From the NCBI GenBank assembly GCA_934167165.1, contig CAKPKG010000007.1:1-47439 (forward strand): 47,439 bases of DNA. Reading direction: 5' to 3'. Numbering within the stretch: the stretch's first letter is position 1; each line of letters starts with the position of its first letter. The notes under the pieces were generated by a model. The model ran no database searches and was not told where the DNA came from. It saw only the letters and a list, made by a program, of their open reading frames with translations. Below, one piece after another: positions 18,960-27,315 of the stretch. This stretch comes from an uncultured Clostridia bacterium. Its GTDB lineage: Bacteria; Bacillota; Clostridia; TANB77; CAG-508. A program made the position numbers and the translations under genes.

Positions 18960-19780
18960 TGAAAAGAGAATTGATAGTTCAAAGAAATCCAAAATCTCCT
19001 GTTGCAGAGGTTTTTAGAACATTAAGAACAAATATACAATTTATGAATTCACAAAAAGATTTAAAAACCTTATTAGTAACATCTACAATGCCTGGTGAAG
19101 GTAAAAGCTGGGTTTCTTCTAACTTAGCAATAACATTTGCACAAGCAGGAAAAAGAGTTGCATTGGTTGATGCAGATATGAGAAAAGGAAGACTACATAC
19201 AATGTTCCAAGTAGAAAATATTCCAGGATTATCAAATTACTTATCTGGAATAGATGAAACAGGAGCAACAAATAAAGAAGGAATTATTCACTACGTAAAG
19301 CCAACAGCAATAGATAATTTATTCTTAATAACTTGTGGTAATGTGCCACCAAATCCTTCTGAATTATTGACTTCAGAAAAAACTTTAGCAATGATAGATA
19401 AACTAAAGGAAGTTTTTGACATTGTAATATTAGATGGAACACCAGGACTAATTGTTACAGATGCATTAATATTATCTAGAATAGTGGATAGTACTATAAT
19501 TGTAACTTCACATAAGTCAACTAAAAAAGATAATTTAGCAAAAGTAAAAAAAGATATAGAAAATGTTGGAGGAAAAATAGCAGGTGTAGTTGTTAATAAA
19601 GTACCTGTAAGTGTTACAAAATATGAATCCAGTTATTATTATGGCTCAACTTCAATGACACCATCTACAAAAAGAAAAGAGACAGAAAAAAATTTTTATA
19701 CAAATGATTCTTCTAGAATAACAAAAGCTAAAAGAGAAGATATATTAAATCAATTAGACGAATTTTTAAAGGATAAATAA
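18959..19780 (+). CDS. CpsD/YwqD-type bacterial tyrosine kinase
   Basis: A cytoplasmic BY-kinase that autophosphorylates on a C-terminal tyrosine cluster and, with the Wzz partner, controls polymer assembly. Walker A (STMPGEGKSWVSSNLA, about residue 42), Walker A' (VALVDADMRKGRLH) and a Walker B variant (IVILDGTPG) are present. The tyrosine cluster ESSYYYGS lies near residue 222 but is followed by about 45 further residues. 273 residues. Confidence 0.92.
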   Translation: MKRELIVQRNPKSPVAEVFRTLRTNIQFMNSQKDLKTLLVTSTMPGEGKSWVSSNLAITFAQAGKRVALVDADMRKGRLHTMFQVENIPGLSNYLSGIDETGATNKEGIIHYVKPTAIDNLFLITCGNVPPNPSELLTSEKTLAMIDKLKEVFDIVILDGTPGLIVTDALILSRIVDSTIIVTSHKSTKKDNLAKVKKDIENVGGKIAGVVVNKVPVSVTKYESSYYYGSTSMTPSTKRKETEKNFYTNDSSRITKAKREDILNQLDEFLKDK

Positions 19781-19792
19781 TAGGAGAAAGTT

Positions 19793-20527
19793 ATGATAGA
19801 TGTACATTCACATATAATTCCAAATGTAGATGATGGTTCATCAAGTATAAGTGAAACTTTTGAAATGATAGAGCAAGCAAAAAAGGTAGGTTTTACAGAT
19901 ATAATATTGACATCACATTTTTTACTAAACAGTTATGAGACTAATTCAAAAGAATTAGTCTTTTGGAAAGAAAAGTTACAAGAAGTTTTAGATAAAAAAG
20001 AAATTGATGTAAAATTACATTCAGGAATGGAAATTTATATATCAAGCCAAATTGAAGAACTTATAAAAAAGAAAAAGCTATTAACATTGGCTAATAGCAG
20101 ATATATGTTAATGGAATTACCACTTAGTTCAACAGTAAAGAATTTAGATTATGTATTATATTTTTTAGAAAGCATTTATATTAAACCAATAATTGCTCAT
20201 CCAGAAAGATATAAATGTGTTCAAGAAAATCCTGAGTTAGTAGAAGAGTATATTAACAAAGGTGCTTTAATACAATGTAATTACGCTAGTATACTAGGGC
20301 TATATGGAGATAAAGCGAAAAAAACAGTAAAAAAATTATTAAAAAGCAATTTAGTAAACTTTTTAGGAAGCGATTGTCATAAGTCAAATCAAATATATTT
20401 ACTTGTGCCGAAAGCCATTAAAAAAATCAAAAAAATAATAGGAGATTCAAAGTTCGAGAAAATATCTACTTTGAATCCACAAAAAATTCTAAAAAATGAG
20501 GAATGGGAATATGATGAGAAAAACTAA
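19793..20527 (+). CDS. CpsB/YwqE-type PHP-domain protein-tyrosine phosphatase
   Basis: A manganese-dependent PHP-fold phosphatase that dephosphorylates the tyrosine kinase encoded upstream. Metal-ligand motifs are DVHSHIIPNVDDGS at the N-terminus, HSGMEIY, AHPERY and LGSDCH. 244 residues, usual for CpsB. AGGAGAAAG precedes the ATG. Its 3' end overlaps the pyruvate kinase start by 17 bases, which should couple their translation. Confidence 0.92.
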   Translation: MIDVHSHIIPNVDDGSSSISETFEMIEQAKKVGFTDIILTSHFLLNSYETNSKELVFWKEKLQEVLDKKEIDVKLHSGMEIYISSQIEELIKKKKLLTLANSRYMLMELPLSSTVKNLDYVLYFLESIYIKPIIAHPERYKCVQENPELVEEYINKGALIQCNYASILGLYGDKAKKTVKKLLKSNLVNFLGSDCHKSNQIYLLVPKAIKKIKKIIGDSKFEKISTLNPQKILKNEEWEYDEKN

Positions 20528-21956
20528 AATAGTATGTACTTTAGGACCAGCCACAGATGATCCAGAGGTTTTAAAAGCACTTATGAATGCAGGCATGAAT
20601 GTAGGAAGAATAAATTTTTCACATGGAAATTATCAGGACCAAGAAGAAAGAATTAATGTATTTAAATGGATTAGAGGAGAACTAGGATTACCAATCCCAC
20701 TGTTACTCGATACACAAGGTCCAGAGATAAGAATAGGAAAATTCCAAGATGATAAAAAAGTATTATTAAAAGAAGGCTCTACATTCACATTATTAAATGC
20801 AGATGATTTGGGAGATGAAACAAAAGTATCCATAACATATAAAGAATTATATAAGGATGTATCTGTAGGAAAAACTATTTTAATTAATGATGGAACAATA
20901 GAATTAAAAGTAAAAGAAATAGCAGATAAAGATATAGTTTGCGAAGTTATACAAGGAGGCTATTTAACAAACAGAAAAAGTATTAATGTGCCTGATTTAG
21001 TTTTAAATTTACCAAGTATAACAGAGAAAGATATAGCGGATATAAAATATGGAATAACAGCAGGATTCGATTACATTGCAGCTTCTTTTGTAAGGAAACC
21101 AGAAGATGTTCTTGCAATTAAAGAAGTTCTAAAACAAAATAATGGAGAGCACATAAAAGTTATATCTAAAATAGAAAATAGAGAAGGAATAGATAATTTT
21201 GATAAAATACTAGAAGTCTCTGATGGAATAATGGTAGCAAGAGGAGATTTAGGTGTGGAAATACCTATGGAACAAGTACCAATATATCAAAAACAATTTA
21301 TTAAAAAAACATATAAGCAAGGAAAACCAGTTATAACAGCAACACAAATGCTAGAGTCTATGATAACAAACTCAAAACCAACAAGAGCAGAAGTCAGTGA
21401 TATAGCAAATGCAATATATGATGGAAGTAGTGCAATAATGTTATCTGGAGAAACAGCAACAGGTAATTATCCTATAGAATGTGTTAAAACAATGAATGAT
21501 GTTGCAGTAACAATAGAAGATTCTTTAAAATATTGGAAGAGATTTAAAAATAGAGAGTATAATTTAGAAAATTTAGACTACAAGTTTAATATGAATTTTT
21601 CTGTATGTACTTTAGCTGCAAACATTAAAGCAAAGGCAATAATTGCATATACAAATACTGGTGATACCTCAAGAATGTTATCAAGTTTTGGACCTGAATG
21701 CCCAATATTTGCAATAACAGAAAATGAAATAACATATAGACAATTAGGAGCAGCATGGAATATTACACCTAAACTTTTTCCTCATCAAGATAGCATAGAT
21801 AAACTAGTTTATTTAGGTATAGACACATTAATAAAAGAAGGATTTTTACAAAAAGGTGATAAGGTAGTAATTGCAGGTGGAGCAAAAGTAGTTACAGATT
21901 TATCTGATGCAGAAGCAGATATAAATACCGTAATGGGTGGAATAGTACAAATATAA
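20511..21956 (+). CDS. pyk: Pyruvate kinase
   Basis: Converts phosphoenolpyruvate and ADP to pyruvate and ATP. The sequence RKTKIVCTLGPA begins the TIM barrel, with RINFSHG, LLDTQGPEIR, the signature ISKIENREGIDNFDKI and MVARGDLGVEIP, then PVITATQMLESM and a C-terminal allosteric domain. 481 residues, without the extra PEP-utiliser domain of Bacillus Pyk. The ATG at 20511, after GAGG, is preferred over 20496. Overlap with cpsB places this glycolytic enzyme in the capsule operon. Confidence 0.96.
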   Translation: MMRKTKIVCTLGPATDDPEVLKALMNAGMNVGRINFSHGNYQDQEERINVFKWIRGELGLPIPLLLDTQGPEIRIGKFQDDKKVLLKEGSTFTLLNADDLGDETKVSITYKELYKDVSVGKTILINDGTIELKVKEIADKDIVCEVIQGGYLTNRKSINVPDLVLNLPSITEKDIADIKYGITAGFDYIAASFVRKPEDVLAIKEVLKQNNGEHIKVISKIENREGIDNFDKILEVSDGIMVARGDLGVEIPMEQVPIYQKQFIKKTYKQGKPVITATQMLESMITNSKPTRAEVSDIANAIYDGSSAIMLSGETATGNYPIECVKTMNDVAVTIEDSLKYWKRFKNREYNLENLDYKFNMNFSVCTLAANIKAKAIIAYTNTGDTSRMLSSFGPECPIFAITENEITYRQLGAAWNITPKLFPHQDSIDKLVYLGIDTLIKEGFLQKGDKVVIAGGAKVVTDLSDAEADINTVMGGIVQI

Positions 21957-21977
21957 AGTATAAAGATGGAGAAAGAA

Positions 21978-22910
21978 ATGTTAAAAAAAAGAATTATTTT
22001 AATTTTATTATTAATTAGTTTAATTACAAATGTTAGTGTGTTTGCAACAGATGTAGATACAGATGGTAATACAACCACAGGAGAGATTGTATCACCACCA
22101 ACAGAAAACACTATTACAGGAAATACGGAGCAAAAACCTGAAAAGGAGCCAGAAAAAGAAGAAGAGCCAACTACAAACAACAACTCTAACAAACCAGCTC
22201 CAGAAAGAAATAACAGACCAAGCTATGAATCACAAAATACAAACAAAAAGGCAAAATCAGAAAACGCGAATTTAAAAAAATTATCATTAGATAAAACTGA
22301 ATTAACGCCAGAATTTAAAGCTACTATTACAGAATATACAGCAATAGTAGGATTAGATGTTGAATATATTAAAGTTATAGCTGAGCCAGAAGATTCTGAA
22401 GCAATAGTAACTGTTAAAGGAAATAAAGGATTAGAAGAAGGCGAAAATACTATAACAGTTACTGTAGAGGCAGAAGCAGGTAATACAAAAACATATACAA
22501 TCAATGTTACAAAAACTTTGAATGAAGAAGCCATGAATACTAGATTAAAATCATTAATAGTTCAAGGATTTAATATATATCCATCTTTTCAAAGCAATAT
22601 CTATAATTATAATTTAGATATAAGCGAAGAATTATCAAAACTAGATATATCAGCAGAAACCGAAAATGAAAAAGCTACGTTTGTAATAGAGGGAAATGAA
22701 GACTTAAAACAAGGAGATAATTTAGTTAAGATTATAGTAACAGCAGAAGATGGAGTAACAACTGGAGAATATAAAATAAATGTATTTATAAATTCAAATG
22801 TTGTAAAAGCACAAACAGAAAATAAATTACCAGCGCTAATTCTATTGGCTGCTCTAACTGTTGCAGCAATTATTATAGCAGGAATGCTAATAAAAAAACA
22901 TAAAAATTAA
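21978..22910 (+). CDS. Membrane-anchored protein with two cadherin-like beta-sandwich domains
   Basis: A signal peptide (MLKKRIILILLLISLITNVSVFA) is followed by a Pro/Glu/Thr/Asn-rich linker of about 75 residues and two cadherin-like beta-sandwich repeats. The first starts ANLKKLSLDKTELTPEF, the second TRLKSLIVQGFNIYPSF. A C-terminal membrane helix (LPALILLAALTVAAIIIAGML) ends in a short basic tail. It is probably a surface adhesin or wall-spanning structural protein. The ATG at 21978, 6 bases after GGAG, is preferred to that at 21966. Confidence 0.8.
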   Translation: MLKKRIILILLLISLITNVSVFATDVDTDGNTTTGEIVSPPTENTITGNTEQKPEKEPEKEEEPTTNNNSNKPAPERNNRPSYESQNTNKKAKSENANLKKLSLDKTELTPEFKATITEYTAIVGLDVEYIKVIAEPEDSEAIVTVKGNKGLEEGENTITVTVEAEAGNTKTYTINVTKTLNEEAMNTRLKSLIVQGFNIYPSFQSNIYNYNLDISEELSKLDISAETENEKATFVIEGNEDLKQGDNLVKIIVTAEDGVTTGEYKINVFINSNVVKAQTENKLPALILLAALTVAAIIIAGMLIKKHKN

Positions 22911-22922
22911 TAATATATTCCG

Positions 22923-22956
22923 AAGCACTTAGAAGTTTTTTTTCTAAGTGCTTTTT
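22923..22956 (+). terminator. Terminator closing the capsule operon
   Basis: AGCACTTAGAA pairs with TTCTAAGTGCT around a T-rich loop, followed by TTTTT. Confidence 0.88.
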
Positions 22957-23016
22957 CACGTTTTTAGACCAGTAATCATAATATATATATATACACTATA
23001 AAAGGAGGAATAGATA

Positions 23017-23367
23017 ATGTATAGAAATTATAGGCAATGCAGAGCTTGTGGTTGTAATAACATGAATGATAATAAACAAGATTTAATAGAAGATACTTGT
23101 GATTATGTTCAAAATACTATGGCATTACAAGAAAATAGCTGTGAATGTGGATTTGATGAAGAAGATAATGTATTTCCTACAAATCCAATGTTTGCACAAA
23201 GCTATGTACCATGGCAAACTATGGATAAAACATTTTTACCTTCAGTAAGTTTAAAAATGGGAACTATATTTCCTGAATTAGTAAGTCCATATATGCCAGG
23301 ACAATCAATAGAAGAAATTGAATTTATAAGAAATTCAAATACAATAGGGAAGGGGTGTAACAAATGA
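23017..23367 (+). CDS. cotJA: Spore coat associated protein CotJA
   Basis: The first gene of the cotJABC spore-coat operon. The C-terminal half (NPMFAQSYVPWQTMDKTFLP, LKMGTIFPELVSPYMPGQS) is the CotJA family core. The N-terminal 50 residues are cysteine-rich (CRACGCNN, CECGFD), longer than the Bacillus protein but common in Clostridia. AAAGGAGG precedes the ATG. Expression is probably mother-cell specific (sigma-E). The start of cotJB overlaps its stop by ATGA. Confidence 0.92.
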   Translation: MYRNYRQCRACGCNNMNDNKQDLIEDTCDYVQNTMALQENSCECGFDEEDNVFPTNPMFAQSYVPWQTMDKTFLPSVSLKMGTIFPELVSPYMPGQSIEEIEFIRNSNTIGKGCNK

Positions 23368-23669
23368 TAGACTGTAAAGAATGTGAAAAAGAAGAAACAA
23401 GAAAAGAATGCAATGAAAGAGATATGCGAAGACAAGAAATGATCGACCAAATTAAAAGTTTAGATTTTGCAATAATAGAACTTGGTCTATATTTGGATAC
23501 ACATCCAGAAGATCAAAAAGCTCTTTGCATGCATAGAGAGTATTGTAAACAAGTAAAAGATTTAAAAGACAAATATCAAAAAATGTATGGGCCACTTACT
23601 ATTTTTTACCCTTGTAACAAATGGAGATGGTTAGAACAACCATGGCCTTGGGAAAGGGGGAATTATTAA
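23364..23669 (+). CDS. cotJB: Spore coat protein CotJB
   Basis: The CotJB family core is visible: IKSLDFAIIELGLYLDTHPEDQKAL, the helix CKQVKDLKDKYQKMYGPLT and the C-terminal WRWLEQPWPWE. 101 residues, slightly longer than in Bacillus because of a charged, Cys-containing N-terminus. GGAAGGGG precedes it. It is coupled at both ends to cotJA and cotJC by 1-4 base overlaps, as expected for proteins assembled together in the inner coat. Confidence 0.93.
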   Translation: MIDCKECEKEETRKECNERDMRRQEMIDQIKSLDFAIIELGLYLDTHPEDQKALCMHREYCKQVKDLKDKYQKMYGPLTIFYPCNKWRWLEQPWPWERGNY

Positions 23670-24265
23670 TGTGGACTTATAATAAAGTATTAGAATATCC
23701 AATAAATATAAAATGTCCAAATCCTCGTTTAGCAAAATTTATAATATCTCAATATGGAGGACCAGATGGAGAACTTGCAGCTTCACTTAGATATTTATCT
23801 CAAAGATTTGGAATGCCAGATCAAAAAGCAAAGGCTATATTAAATGATATAGGAACAGAAGAACTTGCTCACCTTGAAATGGTAGGAACAATCGTTCATC
23901 AATTAACAGATGGATGTTCTGCTGAAGAACTAGCAAAAGCAGGTCTTGGAGCATATTATACTGATCATGGGGTTGGAGTATATCCACAAGCTGCTGCTGG
24001 ATTTCCGTTTACTGCTTCTGTATTAGCAGTAAAAGGCGACCCGATTGCAGATTTACAAGAGGATTTAGCAGCAGAGCAGAAGGCAAGGGCGACATATGAA
24101 AAATTAATAGATTTATGCAAAGATGATCAAGACGTATTAGATCCGCTTCGCTTTTTAAGAGAAAGAGAAGTGGTGCATTTCCAAAGATTTGGAGAAGCAT
24201 TAAGAGGAGTACAAGACAAACTCGCAGAACGAAAATTTTATATGAATAACTGCAATAATAGATAA
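23669..24265 (+). CDS. cotJC: CotJC, manganese-catalase family spore coat protein
   Basis: A ferritin-like di-manganese catalase family protein of the spore coat. It starts MWTYNKVLEYPINIKCPNP, with metal-ligand helices in YGGPDGELAASLRYLSQ, GTEELAHLEMVGTI, EDLAAEQKARATYE and REREVVHFQRFGEAL. The ATG at 23669 overlaps the cotJB stop. 198 residues, the usual length. A mutated copy of its 3' end recurs at 27064-27236. Confidence 0.95.
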   Translation: MWTYNKVLEYPINIKCPNPRLAKFIISQYGGPDGELAASLRYLSQRFGMPDQKAKAILNDIGTEELAHLEMVGTIVHQLTDGCSAEELAKAGLGAYYTDHGVGVYPQAAAGFPFTASVLAVKGDPIADLQEDLAAEQKARATYEKLIDLCKDDQDVLDPLRFLREREVVHFQRFGEALRGVQDKLAERKFYMNNCNNR

Positions 24266-24448
24266 AGGTAGATTTTTATAGTTAATTTCGCAAAATTAAA
24301 AATATTGAATTTACAAGACTTATTTCTGATTTTTTATATCTAAAAACGGAGGTGAGTCTTTAAATATTATCATAAAATTTTGAAATCAATTTCTTTTTAT
24401 TCCCATTTTTTCTAAAAATGCTAAATTTCTTGAAAAGGAATTAATTTT
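24266..24448 (+). other. Gap after cotJC
   Basis: AT-rich sequence with a good unused ribosome binding site (GGAGGTGAG at about 24347) that leads into stop codons, suggesting a lost gene start. It marks the left edge of the cassette that separates the two cotJC copies. Confidence 0.3.
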
Positions 24449-24937
24449 ATGATAATAATATATAAAAATATGGAAAGGAAACAGTATATAAATACAATGG
24501 AAAATTTAGATATAAAATTAGAAAAAGAAAATAATGATTATTTTAGAGAATGGATTATAGAAGAATGGAAACATCATAATACAGTTGATCCAATATATCA
24601 ATTAAGAATTATAAAACCAGAAGAATTGACTTTTGAAGAAAACGAAGAATATTATAAAATTATGTGTAAGAATGAAATGGTTGGTTTTATAGGAATAAAA
24701 AATTATGAAAAAGAAATATATTTATATCGATTTTTTATAGATGAAAAATATAGAGGTCAAGGAATAGGAACAATAGCATTAAGAAAATTAATTGAAAAGG
24801 CAAAAGAACAAGATAAAGATATGTCATTAGAAGTATTAGGATATAATATTGCAAAAGATTTATACGAAAGATTAGGATTTAAAACACATTGGACAAGAAT
24901 GGTATTAAAAATAAACGATAATATATATGAAAATTAG
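24449..24937 (+). CDS. GNAT family N-acetyltransferase
   Basis: The GNAT fold is shown by GFIGIKNYEKEIYLYRFFIDEKYRGQGIGTIALRKLIEKA: beta 4, then the acetyl-CoA loop RGQGIG near residue 108, then helix 3. EVLGYNIAKDLYERLGFK is the usual C-terminal motif. 162 residues. The substrate is unknown. The EamA transporter follows after 12 bases, so the two probably form one transcript. Confidence 0.85.
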   Translation: MIIIYKNMERKQYINTMENLDIKLEKENNDYFREWIIEEWKHHNTVDPIYQLRIIKPEELTFEENEEYYKIMCKNEMVGFIGIKNYEKEIYLYRFFIDEKYRGQGIGTIALRKLIEKAKEQDKDMSLEVLGYNIAKDLYERLGFKTHWTRMVLKINDNIYEN

Positions 24938-24949
24938 GAGAAACAATAT

Positions 24950-25819
24950 ATGTGGTTATATTACTGCTTGTTATCAACAGTAATTTGGGGATTTGTTGCA
25001 ATTGCTATTAAAAAATGTTCAAATAATGAACCAAAAAGAATAGCAATAATGGGAATGTTAATTTATCATTGTACTATGATTTTAATTAGTTTAATTACTA
25101 ATCCACAGATTATTACAAATCTAAATGTTATAGATATGATTAAAATGTCACCAGGAATTATTATACAATCGATAGGATTTTATTGTTCAATTTCAGCTAT
25201 CAAATATGGAAAAGTGGCTATAACATCATCAATACAAAGAACACAAGTAATTGTAACATTTTTGTTAGGCATTTTTATTTTAAAAGAGAAATTTACAATC
25301 TTACAATTAATAATTTCTGGAATATTAGTTACATTATCTATAATGATAGCAAGAGATAAGAAAAATGATGAAGAAAAAATAAATAAAAAAGCAAAACAAA
25401 AAGCTATAATGTATTCATGGGGAGTTGTGTTATTTTATGGAATTTCAGACTTCATAAATAAGATATGTATTGCAGAGTATAAAAGTCCATTATATGTAAT
25501 GTTCAATTATGCAGTAATAATTATAATAGGAATATTTGCATATTGCTTAATAACGAAAAATTGGAGTTACATAGATATTAGGAAAATAAATAACAAAGGA
25601 TATTTTGTATTACAATCGTTATTAGATGTTTCATCTTCAATATTTAATAGGTTTGCATTATTAGATGGAAAGGTCTCAATTGTTTCTGTAATTAGTACGA
25701 GCTCTATTATTATAACAATGATAGCATCAAGATTGATATTAAAAGAAAAAATAAGTTGGGAAAAGTATTTGATGATACTGGGAATATTTATATGTGTTTT
25801 AGTTTTATCATATATATAA
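24950..25819 (+). CDS. EamA/DMT-family transporter
   Basis: A 289-residue membrane protein with about ten hydrophobic helices in two EamA repeats. The first ends VIVTFLLGIFILKEKFTILQLIISGILV and the second SIIITMIASRLILKEKISWEKYLMILGIF, both with the LKEK(F/I) motif before the last helix. Drug/metabolite exporters of this family move amino acids, nucleosides or drugs. The substrate cannot be told. Confidence 0.88.
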   Translation: MWLYYCLLSTVIWGFVAIAIKKCSNNEPKRIAIMGMLIYHCTMILISLITNPQIITNLNVIDMIKMSPGIIIQSIGFYCSISAIKYGKVAITSSIQRTQVIVTFLLGIFILKEKFTILQLIISGILVTLSIMIARDKKNDEEKINKKAKQKAIMYSWGVVLFYGISDFINKICIAEYKSPLYVMFNYAVIIIIGIFAYCLITKNWSYIDIRKINNKGYFVLQSLLDVSSSIFNRFALLDGKVSIVSVISTSSIIITMIASRLILKEKISWEKYLMILGIFICVLVLSYI

Positions 25820-25861
25820 TAAATCCTACACATTATTTTCAGTTAAGAGTATTTAAGGATA

Positions 25862-25964
25862 AATTTTGTCAAAATCTTCTATAACCTCAATTAGAATTGA
25901 GGGCAGGAAAGCGAGTGTTTACACATCGCCTACATACATTGAAGGACAAGCCTTCAAGAGTTAA
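25862..25964 (+). pseudogene. Possible 3' fragment of a lost gene
   Basis: An open stretch of about 33 codons ending at TAA 25962-25964 reads SIRIEGRKASVYTSP, then TYIEGQAFKS. Its base composition is less AT-rich than the surroundings. No start codon is visible. It could be the tail of a mobile-element protein, but I cannot name the family. Confidence 0.25.
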
Positions 25965-26157
25965 TAAAAGAACAAAAATTTTAAGCAGATTTGATGCAAA
26001 AATTCACTGGGTGAACTGGCTCAAACCTGCTATTATTCGTTGAAATTGAAAATAGTGAACTAAGAAAATTAAAAAGTTATGGTGTTAGAATAAAAATATA
26101 AAAATTTAATAAGTTCATTTAGTGTACTTGAAATTTATGAAATCTTGGCACAAAGTA
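25965..26157. other. Intergenic region before the toxI-like RNA
   Basis: AT-rich DNA without an open frame of note. It holds a short palindrome (TTCACTGGGTGAA, about 26004-26016) and a GTTCATTTAGTG element near 26113 that echoes the GTTCACTAAGTG hairpin placed after the toxin gene at about 26978. Confidence 0.35.
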
Positions 26158-26186
26158 TTGATTTTGTAAATAAAATGAAGTATAAT
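26158..26186 (+). promoter_or_regulatory. Promoter of the type III antitoxin RNA
   Basis: TTGATT at 26158-26163 and TATAAT at 26181-26186 with exactly 17 bases between. The predicted transcript starts near 26193 and runs into the tandem repeats. Confidence 0.72.
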
Positions 26187-26224
26187 GAATATACTAATAT
26201 TGATAAATTAATTTATCAAATAAT

Positions 26225-26378
26225 CTAGGCTGCACAAGCCTTTGATTAATTTCATAAACAAGTGCAAATTTAAACATTAGGTTAGATATGAGCCTTTAGG
26301 ATGCGAATCCTATAAACGAATATCCTATTGAACATTAGGTTAGAAACGAGCCTTTAGTTAACTATAAACGAGTTTCCA
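26225..26378 (+). ncRNA. toxI: ToxI-like antitoxin RNA made of three tandem repeats
   Basis: Three diverged repeat units start at about 26225, 26277 and 26335 (period 52-58 bases). Each has a YTAGGYT box, then (A/G)AGCCTTT, a short variable part and (A/C)ATAAAC(A/G)A. The variable part forms a hairpin in unit 2 (AGGAT/ATCCT) and a palindrome in unit 3 (AGTTAACT), so the structure is kept while the sequence varies. In type III systems the toxin cuts the repeat RNA into single units that bind and inhibit it. Promoter before, terminator after, toxin next: the standard arrangement. Confidence 0.8.
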
Positions 26379-26388
26379 GAAAAATTAT

Positions 26389-26418
26389 GGGGGTACTTAA
26401 AAAAGTATCCCCTATATT
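26389..26418 (+). terminator. Attenuating terminator between antitoxin RNA and toxin
   Basis: GGGGTACTT pairs with AAGTATCCCC (one G:U), followed by a T-rich tail. Type III modules carry such a leaky terminator so that antitoxin RNA outnumbers toxin mRNA. Confidence 0.82.
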
Positions 26419-26436
26419 TGTAATATGGAGGAATAA

Positions 26437-26967
26437 ATGAAAGATACAAAGAAAATTAAATTAGGGAAATTAAATTTTTATATTATAGATGATAATTATA
26501 TTAAATATTTAAGCCAATTTGATAAACATATTGCTTATAATAAAAATGAGAAAAGACCATATATAGGAATTATCATTATTGTTAAAGAACATTATTATTT
26601 CGCACCATTATTTTCTCCAAAACAAAAACATAAAACATATAAAGATAATTTAACTTTCTTCAAAATCATAAATACTAAAACCAAAAATGATTTAGGTATA
26701 ATTAGATTTTCTGATATGATACCAGTACCACAGGAAAGTGTTTATTTATTAGATATGAAAAGTAAAAGTTATGGATATAAGAGATTACTTTCAGAACAAT
26801 ATTCTTACATAAACAAGCCTGAAAATAAAGCAAAAATTATGGAAAAAGCAGAAAAGATTTATAGTATTGTTACAAAAAATAGTAAAAGTAAGATGGCTAA
26901 ATTTTACAAAGATTTAAGTTGTGATTTTAAATTATTAGAAGAAAAAAGTGCTGAATATAAAGTTTAA
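26437..26967 (+). CDS. toxN: Type III toxin-antitoxin endoribonuclease (ToxN/AbiQ family)
   Basis: A sequence-specific endoribonuclease toxin. The N-terminal IDDNYIKYLSQFD, the segment NEKRPYIGIIIIV, the core YYFAPLFSPKQKHK and the later IIRFSDMIPVPQESV match the ToxN/AbiQ/CptN superfamily. 176 residues, the usual size. TATGGAGG precedes the ATG. Upstream lie the repeat RNA and its terminator. Family members give phage abortive infection and plasmid stabilisation. The module sits inside the region flanked by cotJC copies, which suggests acquisition by transfer. Confidence 0.88.
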   Translation: MKDTKKIKLGKLNFYIIDDNYIKYLSQFDKHIAYNKNEKRPYIGIIIIVKEHYYFAPLFSPKQKHKTYKDNLTFFKIINTKTKNDLGIIRFSDMIPVPQESVYLLDMKSKSYGYKRLLSEQYSYINKPENKAKIMEKAEKIYSIVTKNSKSKMAKFYKDLSCDFKLLEEKSAEYKV

Positions 26968-26972
26968 TAAAT

Positions 26973-27024
26973 AAAAAGTTCACTAAGTGTATTTCCGTTC
27001 ACTCGGTGAACTTTTATATTTTAT
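26973..27024 (+). terminator. Hairpin after toxN
   Basis: AAAAGTTCAC and GTGAACTTTT enclose a long loop that itself contains GTTCACT-like repeats. A T/A-rich tail follows, consistent with a terminator. Confidence 0.65.
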
Positions 27025-27063
27025 AGCCAATAGTCATAAATTTTTTGTAATTGACAACATCGT

Positions 27064-27236
27064 GGTACAGAAGAACTTGTTCACCTTGAAATAAGATGAT
27101 CAAGACGTATTAGATCCACTTCGCTTTTTAAGAGAAAGAGAAGTGGTGCATTTCCAAAGTTTTGGAGAAGCATTAAGAGGAGTACAAGATAAACTCGCAG
27201 AACGAAAATTTTATATGAATAATTGTAATAGATAAA
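27064..27236 (+). pseudogene. Duplicated, internally deleted 3' end of cotJC
   Basis: Bases 27067-27091 match cotJC around 23855-23879 (GTACAGAAGAACTTG, CACCTTGAAAT). The match then jumps about 240 bases and resumes at GATGATCAAGACG, continuing nearly identical to the cotJC stop (only about four substitutions and one lost codon in roughly 140 bases). There is no start codon or ribosome binding site. Near-identity implies a recent duplication. See finding. Confidence 0.9.
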
Positions 27237-27315
27237 AATTTGCAATATTATGTAAAACGTGATATTATATATTTAGTTCGCGAAAACGAATAAATTATTT
27301 GAAGGAGTGAATTTT

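Noticed and set aside
25820..26436. CRISPR array in the repeat region before toxN
   Set aside because: Only three diverged units without unique spacers of even length, a promoter and terminator of type III antitoxin style, and no cas genes.
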